The notes beneath the pieces are model-generated. The model saw only the letters and a program-made list of their open reading frames with translations. It made no database searches and was not told the origin of the DNA. The position numbers were made by a program, and so were the translations under genes. This document shows positions 7,772 through 16,223 of a DNA stretch of 64,000 nucleotides, one piece after another. Source of the stretch: Candidatus Chlorohelix allophototropha (GTDB taxonomy: Bacteria; Chloroflexota; Chloroflexia; Chloroheliales; Chloroheliaceae); contig NZ_CP128399.1 in assembly GCF_030389965.1 (NCBI RefSeq), positions 248,001 to 312,000 on the forward strand, in the 5' to 3' direction. Each line of letters opens with the position of its first letter. Within the stretch, counting starts at the first letter, position 1.

Positions 7772-8359
7772 ATGATTACATATTACGAACAAAAACAAGA
7801 TTTGATAAATTACACCATCCGGTACGCCACAGAGGCAGATATTCTTGCGGTTCGAGATGTGGCGCGTATAAGCTGGGATGCTACTTATTCGGAAATAATT
7901 CCGCCTGAAACTCGCGCTATATTTATCAAGCGCAGTTACTCCGATCAGGCTTTGAGACATTTTTTGAATCGCGCTGGGAAGGATAACTGGTTCTTGGTGG
8001 CAGAATCCACAAGTTCGGGTGTGGTTGGCTTTTGCGAAGTAATGTTGCGCCCCGGCTATAACCCTGATGCCGAAATAACCCGCCTCTATTTCCTTCCAGA
8101 GTGGCAGGGGCACGGCATTGGTACTGCTCTTTTGAATGAAATGCTGGCAATACTGCGCGGTCTTGACCCTGAATCCGGTCTTAGACCGCCCCGACTGTGG
8201 TTGACGGTGGCAGCACAAAACCAGCCTGCCATTGCCTTCTATCAGCAGCGGGGCTTCCAGTTTTATCGCGATTATGCTATCAACCTCCCCGAAACGCACG
8301 GTATAGTGCAAGCGTTGGAGGTAAAAGAATATATGCTGGAATTGAATTCACGGAGATAG
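7772..8359 (+). CDS. GNAT N-acetyltransferase in the leuS transcription unit
   Basis: The 195-residue protein has YTIRYATEADILAVRDVARISW at the start, ITRLYFLPEWQGHGIGTALLNEML (the Q/R-x-x-G-x-G/A acetyl-CoA loop) near residue 110, and AAQNQPAIAFYQQRGFQFYRD near 150. This is a single GNAT domain like those acting on small metabolites, antibiotics or protein N-termini. It sits directly behind the T-box terminator and ends 3 bases before leuS, so it should be induced with leuS when Leu-tRNA is uncharged. No Shine-Dalgarno sequence is visible before ATG 7772, because the terminator T-run occupies that position, so translation may be weak or start elsewhere. The substrate is unknown. Confidence 0.8.
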   Translation: MITYYEQKQDLINYTIRYATEADILAVRDVARISWDATYSEIIPPETRAIFIKRSYSDQALRHFLNRAGKDNWFLVAESTSSGVVGFCEVMLRPGYNPDAEITRLYFLPEWQGHGIGTALLNEMLAILRGLDPESGLRPPRLWLTVAAQNQPAIAFYQQRGFQFYRDYAINLPETHGIVQALEVKEYMLELNSRR

Positions 8360-8362
8360 ATT

Positions 8363-10873
8363 ATGGATACTCAAATAAAACCTGAAGTAAACAGGGCGGA
8401 AAAGCCGGTATATCGTCCGGCAGATATAGAATCGAAATGGCAAAAAATATGGGAAGAAGCGGGCGCAAATCACGCCCCTGATGATGATTCCCGCCCTAAA
8501 TTCTATAACTTGGTGATGTTTCCTTATCCTAGCGGTGATTTGCATATCGGGCATTGGTACAACTACACCGGGGTAGATGTGTTCGGTCGTCTGATGCGGA
8601 TGAAGGGCTACAATGTGATGCAACCGCTGGGCTTCGATGCTTTCGGTTTGCCTGCCGAGAATGCCGCTATAAAGCGTGGAGTACATGCGCGCAAATGGAC
8701 TTTGTCCAATATTGCCAAAATGCGCTCACAATTGAAAACGATGGGCGGTATTTGGGATTGGCAGCGCGAAGTCATTACCTGTAACCCGGATTATTACAAA
8801 TGGACTGAGTGGTTCTTCCTAAAGCTGTACGAGAAGGGCTTGGCGTATCGCGCCAAAGCGCCAGTTAACTGGTGTCCGAGTTGCCAGACGGTATTGGCGA
8901 ACGAACAGGTGTTGGCTGACGGCACTTGTGAGCGTTGTAGTACGCTGGTGTACAAGCGCGATTTGGAGCAATGGTTCTTCCGTATCACCGCTTACGCCGA
9001 CCGTTTGCTGGAATATAAGGACGTTAGCTGGCCCGAAAAAACCATGCTGATGCAGCGCAACTGGATTGGACGCAGCGAAGGAGCGCGTGTCAATTTCAAG
9101 GCTACCGGATGGGATGGTCAGGAATACGATTTGCCGATATTTACCACTCGTCCCGATACGGTGTACGGTATCACCTTCTTTGTGTTAGCGCCGGAACACC
9201 CGTTGGTAGAAAAGCTGACTACACCCGACAAGCAAACTGAGGTAAACGCTTACATCGAGAAAGCACGTGGTGAAACTGACATTGAGCGGCAAAGCACCGA
9301 TCGCGAGAAATCGGGCGTGTTTATCGGCAGTTACGTAATCAGTCCTTTCACGGGTGAGAAAGTGCCGATTTGGATTTCGGATTATGTGCTGATGGGTTAC
9401 GGTACAGGCGCAATTATGGCGGTTCCTGCTCACGATCAGCGTGACTTTGAGTTTGCCCGCAAATTTAATCTACCTATTCGCTTGGTTTATATGCCGGACG
9501 ATCGCGAGTTGAGCGAAGATTCGATGAGCGAAGCGTTGGTACATGAAGGGCATGTGGTAAACAGCGGGTCGTTCAACGGTTTGCCGGATAATCAGGAAAC
9601 CGTCAAGCAGTTTATTGACCATATCGAGCATGAGGGTTGGGGCAAGGCAGAAGTCAATTATCGCGTGCGTGACTGGTTAATCAGCCGCCAGCGATATTGG
9701 GGTGCGCCTATCCCGATGGTCTATTGCGACACTGATGGTATCCAGCCTGTGCCGGAAGAACAGTTGCCGGTATTGCTGCCGGAGGAAGTGGAATTTAAGC
9801 CCACCGGGGAGTCACCTTTGAAGTACATCCCTGAGTTTGTGAACACCACCTGCCCTAAATGCGGTGGTCCGGCGCGGCGCGAAACTGACACGATGGACAC
9901 TTTCATGTGTAGCTCTTGGTACTTCCTGCGCTATTGTAGCCCGATTTTTGAAGGGGGCGCGTTTGAGCCGAACCTGATTAAAAAGTGGATGCCGGTTGAT
10001 CAGTACACCGGCGGGGCGGAACACGCCACTATGCACCTGTTGTACGCACGTTTCTTTACGATGGCGCTGCACGATATGGGCTACCTGAGCTTTGAAGAAC
10101 CTTTCACACGCCTGTTCCATCAAGGTACAATCTTGCGCGACAGTAAGAAGATGAGCAAATCGAAAGGGAACGTGGTTGCGCCAGATGTGCTGGTTAATCA
10201 GTACGGGGCGGATGCGGTGCGTGCCTTCCTGATGTTCCTAGGACCCTTTGATAAGGGCGGTAACTGGACAGACACTACTGAGATGCAGATTGGGGGAATC
10301 TACCGCTTCCTAAGCCGTGTATGGGCGCTGGTGACAGATACGGTGGCGTTCGACAAGGGCGGTAGCGTTGATTCTAAAATCGAAGCGGATGTGCGCCGTT
10401 TGCAACACAAGACGATTCGGCGCGTGCTGCAAGATTTGGAGTCGTGGCAGTTTAACACTGCCTTGTCCGGCTTGATGGAATATAACAACGGCTTGATAAA
10501 GATGGCGCAGGATACTCCCGCCGTTCAAGCCAGCGCCGCTTGGCGTGAGGCGTTAAATACAATGCTGGTGTTGTTGGCTCCATTGAGTCCGCATATCACC
10601 GAAGAGTTGTGGCAAATTACCGGACACGAAACCAGTATTCATATCGAGACTCTGCCCATCTACGATGCAGCATTGGCAGCCGATGACTTGGTGACGTTGG
10701 TGGTGCAAATCAACGGTAAGTTGCGCGAACGTATTGATATTCCCGCCGATATGGGCGAGGATGAGGTTAAAGAGACGGTGCTGAGTGCGCCGAAAATCGC
10801 GGCAGCCATCTCTGGCGCTACCCCGAAGAAAATCATCTACGTGCCGGGCAAACTGGTAAATATAGTGCTGTAA
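8363..10873 (+). CDS. leuS: Leucyl-tRNA synthetase
   Basis: This 836-residue class Ia synthetase attaches leucine to tRNA-Leu. HIGH is at residues 61-64 and KMSKS at 596-600. The CP1 editing domain between them includes FTTRPDTVYGITFFVLAPEHPLV and GYGTGAIMAVPAHDQRDFEFA, whose Thr-rich and Asp residues hydrolyse mischarged tRNA. Cys pairs (CPSC...CERC, and CPKCGG later) may bind zinc. The anticodon-binding and C-terminal domains are complete (end IYVPGKLVNIVL). GGAG lies 7 bases before the ATG. It is the second gene of the T-box-controlled unit. Confidence 0.98.
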   Translation: MDTQIKPEVNRAEKPVYRPADIESKWQKIWEEAGANHAPDDDSRPKFYNLVMFPYPSGDLHIGHWYNYTGVDVFGRLMRMKGYNVMQPLGFDAFGLPAENAAIKRGVHARKWTLSNIAKMRSQLKTMGGIWDWQREVITCNPDYYKWTEWFFLKLYEKGLAYRAKAPVNWCPSCQTVLANEQVLADGTCERCSTLVYKRDLEQWFFRITAYADRLLEYKDVSWPEKTMLMQRNWIGRSEGARVNFKATGWDGQEYDLPIFTTRPDTVYGITFFVLAPEHPLVEKLTTPDKQTEVNAYIEKARGETDIERQSTDREKSGVFIGSYVISPFTGEKVPIWISDYVLMGYGTGAIMAVPAHDQRDFEFARKFNLPIRLVYMPDDRELSEDSMSEALVHEGHVVNSGSFNGLPDNQETVKQFIDHIEHEGWGKAEVNYRVRDWLISRQRYWGAPIPMVYCDTDGIQPVPEEQLPVLLPEEVEFKPTGESPLKYIPEFVNTTCPKCGGPARRETDTMDTFMCSSWYFLRYCSPIFEGGAFEPNLIKKWMPVDQYTGGAEHATMHLLYARFFTMALHDMGYLSFEEPFTRLFHQGTILRDSKKMSKSKGNVVAPDVLVNQYGADAVRAFLMFLGPFDKGGNWTDTTEMQIGGIYRFLSRVWALVTDTVAFDKGGSVDSKIEADVRRLQHKTIRRVLQDLESWQFNTALSGLMEYNNGLIKMAQDTPAVQASAAWREALNTMLVLLAPLSPHITEELWQITGHETSIHIETLPIYDAALAADDLVTLVVQINGKLRERIDIPADMGEDEVKETVLSAPKIAAAISGATPKKIIYVPGKLVNIVL

Positions 10874-10892
10874 CCAGAAGAAAAACGGAAGG

Positions 10893-10919
10893 GCGGAGTG
10901 TGATGCTTCGCTCTTTTTT
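10893..10919 (+). terminator. Terminator after leuS
   Basis: GCGGAG (10893-10898) pairs with CTTCGC (10906-10911) around a 7-base loop, followed by TCTTTTTTA. Confidence 0.6.
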
Positions 10920-10961
10920 ATTGCAAATCAAAGAGGCGTTGTAGCCAGTTTATTGAAAGAG

Positions 10962-11657
10962 TTACAACCCCCAAGGATTATTGCGCTGGAGTAGCGAGAA
11001 GAATTTTTGCTGAACCTCGCTGCTCACCTTGTCGCCGATACGTACCATGAACATATTGGCAGCGTCCATAATGACATTCGGTTCGTCTGTATCGTATTGA
11101 TCGAAACCCCCCGATTCGATGACACGTTTGAGCATTTTGCGATATACAAAGCGATTCAAGCCCACTGCTTCGCTATCCCAATGCCATGCGAACTCGTAAG
11201 AGGTGACGATTTTGTCGCGCAACCATTCCTCACCTTCGAAAGCAGCCCGCATAAGACGATAACTCAAACCCACGCCACGCCACTCCCGGCTAACCTCGAT
11301 TGCGCCGAACTCGTACACGTTGGGCGACATATCCACTTCATTCAGCCCATACCAGCGATCGTATTCGTCTATAGGGTGCATACAGATATACCCAGCAATT
11401 TCACCTTTTGCAGTATGCACCAGCACCACGTTGCCAAGCTCCATCCCCGCAATTTTTATCAGATTGGCTTTCTGGCGTTCTAGGTCATAGCGAAAGAATA
11501 TACCCAAGCCTTCGCTCAAGCTCATTTTTTCGATAAAAGAAGCGGGTACACGCCGCCGGAAGTAGAATACCTCGTTCGGAGTTGTCAAGCTTAAGGTATC
11601 TAGCAGAATACCTTCAGGCTCAATAGCAAGCCTTTGCAGGGGTGTTGAATCGGTCAT
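10962..11657 (-). CDS. GNAT-like acetyltransferase, family not recognised
   Basis: The 231-residue protein has a central stretch VVLVHTAKGEIAGYICMHP, then FGAIEVSREWRGVGLSYRLMRAAFE. The latter matches GNAT motif A: beta strand followed by the R-G-x-G-x-x/S-x-R/K pyrophosphate loop. The N-terminal 60 residues, which include VFYFRRRVPASFIEKMS, and the long C-terminal tail rich in Asp and Asn are not familiar. The overall shape recalls AcuA-type acetyltransferases, which acetylate acyl-CoA synthetases, but this is only a guess. It is a single-gene unit converging on leuS. Confidence 0.6.
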   Translation of the reverse strand: MTDSTPLQRLAIEPEGILLDTLSLTTPNEVFYFRRRVPASFIEKMSLSEGLGIFFRYDLERQKANLIKIAGMELGNVVLVHTAKGEIAGYICMHPIDEYDRWYGLNEVDMSPNVYEFGAIEVSREWRGVGLSYRLMRAAFEGEEWLRDKIVTSYEFAWHWDSEAVGLNRFVYRKMLKRVIESGGFDQYDTDEPNVIMDAANMFMVRIGDKVSSEVQQKFFSLLQRNNPWGL

Positions 11658-11692
11658 AGCTTTCTCTATTACCTCTTCGCTCAGAATCGGAT

Positions 11693-13303
11693 TTACTGTT
11701 GATATAATACCAGCAAAACTCGGTCTAGCTCAACCGCTTGCACCCGGGTATATTTGCGGTCGAAGTCTGCCATTAAGCTTACCTGCCAGTCTTTGCTATG
11801 TGCCCAAGGTATATCTAACCCAATCGGCAACGGTCGCGGTTCGGCTAGCGGGTTATCGCCCTGATATAGTTCAAAAAGTACCCAAAAACGCTTGAAGCGT
11901 TTACCTACATCTGCGCTGGCAATAGTTTCGGAATGTAATTTTTCTACTAACAACGGAAAAATATTGGGGGTAGGGTAATCCGAGAGGGAATATTTGGGCG
12001 GCAACGCTTGCGCCCCGTAGTAAACCAGTGGCAGCCACGCAATATCGGTGGCAGTTACAACCGCCTCGGCAGGTTGCTGTGCAAGGTAAGTGTTAATCTG
12101 ATTAACATTATAACGGGCGATATATAACGGTTGCAGTTTGCCGTTGTAAATATCAGGCAGATAGAGGGAACTCCATAACAGCGCAATTACCAACGGAATA
12201 CCCACTAAAATTGCGCCACCCCACTTTTGTGTACCCGGTTTAAAAATTGCCCAGCCCAGTAATAGGTAATAAAACGGCGAGCAGGCGATAAGCGCTTTAT
12301 CCAAATAGAGCGATTGAAATGCCAGCGAAACCAGAATTACCAACCCAAGCGGTGCAAACAGCAACCACAGAGTGCGTGCCAGCCCGGAATCGCGCCTTTC
12401 TCGCCACCACGCCGGAATCGCCATAACGAGAGTTATTGCCAGCAATACGAAAGCAAGCGCGAAAGCCAATATAAATAAATCGGCTGGTGCAGCGCCGAAG
12501 ATAAAAGTAAAAAAGGTACGCAGTATTATTAGTGGCTCAGGCTCTGGTATCCAGAAATTATTCTTAATTGCGTCTAACCGACTGGTAAGTTTGGGGAATA
12601 GGGCAAATCCGGCTACTACCCCTGCCCCTGCCCCTGCGCCCCACATTCGCAACAGGATTCCTTTTTCCCAATATAATCTGGCACGAAATAGCGGATAGAG
12701 GTAAAGAGCCGCTAGGTAAAAAGCTCCGGTGAAATTATAAATAATAGCCAGTGCACTGACACTGCCCAAACCCAGCCAATCCAACCAGCGCGAATTTTCC
12801 AAACCCCGCAACCAGAACCAGATTGCCAGTAAGACCCAAAATTGCATAAAAGAGTAGTTACGGGCTTCCTGTGAAAAATATATCTGGAAGGGGTTGAGTG
12901 CCATAATAGCGGTTGCGCTTAGCGTGATACTAGACTGTTCTGGGAACAATCGGCGACCGATAAGCCATACCAGCCAGATTGCGCCTACCCCCGGCACTAC
13001 CGAGAGCAAACGGATGGTCGCATCGCTGTAACCGAACAAATCTATCCAGAATTTAAGAGTTAGATAATAGCCGAAGGGATGGTTATCGCCGTTATTAAGA
13101 GCAAAGAGAGTTGAAATATCCTGACGAGCGTAAACCGCACTAATCGTCTCGTCAAACCATAGCGGTCGTTCACCTAGTCCGCTCAATCGCCGCGCCAAAC
13201 CCAATAACAGCAAGCCTAGCGCGGCAATATCGGGATTTATTTCATTCCAGAACGCGGCTATTTTTTGTTTCAATTTAATCAGAGGATTGGCTTGAGCGTT
13301 CAA
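11693..13303 (-). CDS. GT-C glycosyltransferase (GT39/ArnT-like membrane protein)
   Basis: The 536-residue protein has about 11-12 transmembrane helices. The first periplasmic loop reads RPLWFDETISAVYARQDISTLFALNNGDNHPFGYYLTLKFW. It contains the Asp-Glu pair and the H-P-x-x-Y pattern typical of dolichyl/undecaprenyl-phosphate-sugar-dependent mannosyl- and aminoarabinosyltransferases. It would move a sugar from a lipid carrier to a glycan or protein on the outer face of the membrane. The gene lies 27 bases downstream of glpX on the same strand and may be co-transcribed with it, although functions differ. Confidence 0.8.
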   Translation of the reverse strand: MNAQANPLIKLKQKIAAFWNEINPDIAALGLLLLGLARRLSGLGERPLWFDETISAVYARQDISTLFALNNGDNHPFGYYLTLKFWIDLFGYSDATIRLLSVVPGVGAIWLVWLIGRRLFPEQSSITLSATAIMALNPFQIYFSQEARNYSFMQFWVLLAIWFWLRGLENSRWLDWLGLGSVSALAIIYNFTGAFYLAALYLYPLFRARLYWEKGILLRMWGAGAGAGVVAGFALFPKLTSRLDAIKNNFWIPEPEPLIILRTFFTFIFGAAPADLFILAFALAFVLLAITLVMAIPAWWRERRDSGLARTLWLLFAPLGLVILVSLAFQSLYLDKALIACSPFYYLLLGWAIFKPGTQKWGGAILVGIPLVIALLWSSLYLPDIYNGKLQPLYIARYNVNQINTYLAQQPAEAVVTATDIAWLPLVYYGAQALPPKYSLSDYPTPNIFPLLVEKLHSETIASADVGKRFKRFWVLFELYQGDNPLAEPRPLPIGLDIPWAHSKDWQVSLMADFDRKYTRVQAVELDRVLLVLYQQ

Positions 13304-13330
13304 TAAAGAGCGCCCAAGCCATAATGTGTT

Positions 13331-14332
13331 TTATTTCTGGCTAGGGGCAAGATATTCTACTTCGCTATATGCCATCAGCTTATCAAGGCTATGCCGCGCT
13401 CGAATGTCTCGGACGGTGCCTGATTTGCTACGCATAACCAGCGAATGGGTTTCTATATGCCGTTCTGAATATTTAACACCATCCACCAACTCACCGTTAG
13501 TTATGCCGGTAATGGATACAAAGACTTGGTCTGAAGCTACCAAATCATCTATGGTATAGAGTTTATTCAGGTCTGCACCCATTGACAAAGCTTTGCGGCG
13601 ATCTTCCTCGTGGCGTGGATAAGGGCGGCACTGCATTTCGCCACCGATACATTTTAGAGCGCACGCAGTGACTACCGCTTCAGGCGAACCACCGATACCC
13701 ATCAATACATCTACGCCCGTATCTTCGAGCACTGTCATTAATGCACCGGCAATATCACCGTCAGTAATCAGTTTAATGCGTGCGCCGGCTTCGCGAATTT
13801 CCCGCATAAGTTGTTCGTGACGAGGACGATCAAGCACAACCACAGTCAACTCTTCCAAGGGGAGGCGTTTGGCTTCGGCAATACTTTTCAAATTCCATTC
13901 GACCGGTTTATCCAAATCAATTGCGCCTTTAGCGCTAGGACCTACGGCAATTTTATTCATATAGAATATTCCGGGGCTGGTATAAAGGCTACCTGCTTCG
14001 GCTAAAGCAACTACTGCTATTGCATTGGGTAAACCCAGCGAAAGTAAACGAGTACCGTCAATCGGGTCAACAGCAATATCTACCTTGGGGGGTTCGCCGT
14101 TGCCGATTTTCTCACCGATATAAAGCATAGGAGCTTCATCTTTTTCGCCTTCACCGATTACAACTGTACCGTCCATACTAATGCTGCCCAATGCTATGCG
14201 CATTGCTCTTACTGCTGCTCCATCGGCTTTGTTCTTATCGCCGCGTCCCATTAAACGTGCTGCTGCCATTGCGGCGGCTTCTGTTACACGTACTAGCTCA
14301 AGTGAAATATTCCTATCAATCTTCTCAGGCAT
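13331..14332 (-). CDS. glpX: Class II fructose-1,6-bisphosphatase (GlpX type)
   Basis: From ATG 14332 (AGGAGG 6-7 bases upstream; a longer frame to 14374 adds residues that do not belong) the protein has 333 residues. Signatures include ARLMGRGDKNKADGAAVRAMR, VVIGEGEKDEAPMLYIGE and VDIAVDPIDGTRLL (metal and phosphate binding), and VLMGIGGSPEAVVTACALKC. It hydrolyses fructose 1,6-bisphosphate to fructose 6-phosphate in gluconeogenesis. In many autotrophs the enzyme also cleaves sedoheptulose 1,7-bisphosphate in the Calvin cycle, which would suit a phototroph, but no other Calvin-cycle gene is present in the window. Confidence 0.95.
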   Translation of the reverse strand: MPEKIDRNISLELVRVTEAAAMAAARLMGRGDKNKADGAAVRAMRIALGSISMDGTVVIGEGEKDEAPMLYIGEKIGNGEPPKVDIAVDPIDGTRLLSLGLPNAIAVVALAEAGSLYTSPGIFYMNKIAVGPSAKGAIDLDKPVEWNLKSIAEAKRLPLEELTVVVLDRPRHEQLMREIREAGARIKLITDGDIAGALMTVLEDTGVDVLMGIGGSPEAVVTACALKCIGGEMQCRPYPRHEEDRRKALSMGADLNKLYTIDDLVASDQVFVSITGITNGELVDGVKYSERHIETHSLVMRSKSGTVRDIRARHSLDKLMAYSEVEYLAPSQK

Positions 14333-14541
14333 ACAGTTCCTCCTAACAATACTTTTACTCAAGTATTGTTGCACATAATTTTAGTCCACACATTGAATTT
14401 CTCTCGGTACATTCCCGCCGCTTCCTGTGTAACCTTTTAATGTTGGGTATTAGCCTCAATATAATCGGCTGAATATCCGTTGCTTGCGGCGGAGTTTCTT
14501 TATTGGCACAACACTTTTTGGCATTGAACAACACGCCTGAT

Positions 14542-14570
14542 TTGCCGCAGTTCCAATTATGCTTTATATA
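14542..14570 (+). promoter_or_regulatory. Possible promoter of the FG-GAP/TPR lipoprotein gene
   Basis: TTGCCG at 14542-14547 and TATATA at 14565-14570 are 17 bases apart, in the divergent gap between glpX and the lipoprotein gene. Confidence 0.35.
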
Positions 14571-14619
14571 ATAACCTTAACTTATCGAACAATCAACGTA
14601 AAAATCGCAGGAGAAATGC

Positions 14620-16056
14620 ATGCAAAGGATTAATTCGCAATTCTTAATTCTTTTGATTCTAATCTTAATTCTTTTGCTCGGTTTGTCGTCTTGCGGCGAA
14701 GAAAAAAACCCTACAGTCCCAGTAGTAGTGGTCACTCACGCTGTTTTTACCCCTACCGTTACGCCACAACCGCTCACTCCATTACCCACTCTTGTATTTG
14801 CTACTCCTACCTTAATACCGATTTCCTCTCCGACTCCATTTCCTACGCCAACTTACCGCCCCACCTCTACTCCTGAAACCAAACCTTTGCCAACCCCACC
14901 ACCGTTTACAATTGCTAAACCCGACCAACTTGCCAACAGCATCGCCGCTTGGCTAAACAAGCAACCTGATGCCTTGCCCTCTAAAGACCCGGCAATTGCT
15001 AAGAATCGTCTCCGTGATTTATTACTAAATTGGAATGCTATCGGTTTAAATAGCGCGGTGGAAGCTGCCGATCTGGATGGAGATGGGCAGCCGGAACTGG
15101 TGGCGACCGTTGCTGAAAGTTGGAGCGAGGTACCCACCATTCAACGAGATGCCGGGTTTCTATTGTTGCTAAAAGGCAACAAAAACCAATGGAGCGCTAG
15201 TTTTTTACGTTCTCGAACCCTCAAGCTTGATGCCGAAGAAGATTTTTTGCACCCACAACTGGAAAAGATTATTGATCTTACCGGAGATAAATTGCCTGAT
15301 ATAGTTTTTTCTGAGCTTATTTGCGGTTCAAACACCTGTATTTTACGGTTACATGCAGTAAGTTGGAATAATGGCAAGTTTACCGACCTGACTCCTGACG
15401 TACCTTCAATGCCCACTGCCCAACTAAGTATTGAACAAAACCCTGTCGTTGGCACGTTACCAGCTTTGATACTTATCGGTGGCACTATTAATTCGCCAAG
15501 CGCCGGTTTGCAGCGCACCCGTTCCGAATATTGGCGTTGGGATGCTGCTAGTAAAAGTGTGAAGTTGGCTGAAACACGCTTTGCTACTTCTTTCTTCTTA
15601 TATCATCGTGTGTTGGATGGCAATGCGGCTCTGGACAAGGGTGATTTAAACCAAGCAATTGATTTGTATTATGGCTCGTTAACCGATTCCACTCTCAAAC
15701 TCTGGTTCGTTGAGTCTCAGGGAACTTCTGAAGATGCCATTCAGGAACGCGAGGTACTCACCGCTTTTGCTCGGTTTCGTTTGGGCATAGCCTACGGTTT
15801 AAAAGGAGACCTTGAACGGGCAAAAACGGTAATGGAGGAGGCAAGCTTGAAGGATGGGAATTATGCAGGTTGGGCTAAAGCTTTTAATATTGCGGTAAGC
15901 TCTGGCAAATTCCCCTCAACTACCGCTGCAATTGCCGAAGGTTGTGCCACGGCAATTAATTATTCACAGCAAAACCGCAGTTTGATAGAAGCGATGAACC
16001 GTTTTGGAAGCGCTAATCCGGTTTTCAAACCTGAGAATATTTGCCCGAAATTATGA
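14620..16056 (+). CDS. Lipoprotein with Pro/Thr linker, FG-GAP-like motif and TPR-like C-terminus
   Basis: The 478-residue protein begins with a signal peptide ending in a lipobox (LGLSSC), predicting a lipid-anchored Cys near residue 27. A linker of about 60 residues rich in Pro and Thr follows. Near residue 150 the segment AADLDGDGQPELVATV has the DxDGDG calcium-binding loop of FG-GAP/VCBS repeats, and IIDLTGDKLPDIVFSE is a second, degenerate copy. The C-terminal third, including LDKGDLNQAIDLYYGSL and FRLGIAYGLKGDLERAKTVMEEA, is TPR-like. AGGAG precedes the ATG. It lies in the same intergenic neighbourhood as the converging reaction-centre gene, but nothing links it to photosynthesis. Confidence 0.75.
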   Translation: MQRINSQFLILLILILILLLGLSSCGEEKNPTVPVVVVTHAVFTPTVTPQPLTPLPTLVFATPTLIPISSPTPFPTPTYRPTSTPETKPLPTPPPFTIAKPDQLANSIAAWLNKQPDALPSKDPAIAKNRLRDLLLNWNAIGLNSAVEAADLDGDGQPELVATVAESWSEVPTIQRDAGFLLLLKGNKNQWSASFLRSRTLKLDAEEDFLHPQLEKIIDLTGDKLPDIVFSELICGSNTCILRLHAVSWNNGKFTDLTPDVPSMPTAQLSIEQNPVVGTLPALILIGGTINSPSAGLQRTRSEYWRWDAASKSVKLAETRFATSFFLYHRVLDGNAALDKGDLNQAIDLYYGSLTDSTLKLWFVESQGTSEDAIQEREVLTAFARFRLGIAYGLKGDLERAKTVMEEASLKDGNYAGWAKAFNIAVSSGKFPSTTAAIAEGCATAINYSQQNRSLIEAMNRFGSANPVFKPENICPKL

Positions 16057-16142
16057 AAGGGCTTTCGCCTTTTCAGGCAAGGGGCATAATCTAATCCCGG
16101 TTCATTCTTTCTGTTTCAAGCGATCAAGCGAGAAAGTCCTAT

Positions 16143-16174
16143 AAAACAAAAACCCCCGCCTATACAAGGCGGGG
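16143..16174 (-). terminator. Terminator of the type I reaction-centre gene
   Basis: Read on the minus strand, CCCCGCC (16174-16168) and GGCGGGG (16160-16154) form a perfect 7-base stem with a 7-base loop, followed by TTTTTGTTTTAT. It lies about 50 bases past the stop codon, so the reaction-centre gene ends its own transcript. It may also stop the converging lipoprotein transcript. Confidence 0.8.
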
Positions 16175-16223
16175 TGTTGTTGAGTTGAAGTGGTAAACAG
16201 CGAAAGTTAGTCCATCGGGTTTC

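Noticed and set aside
7805-8311. Open frame on the minus strand opposite the GNAT gene (and others opposite leuS)
   Set aside because: No ribosome site, no recognisable domain, and the plus-strand frames carry clear GNAT and LeuRS motifs.
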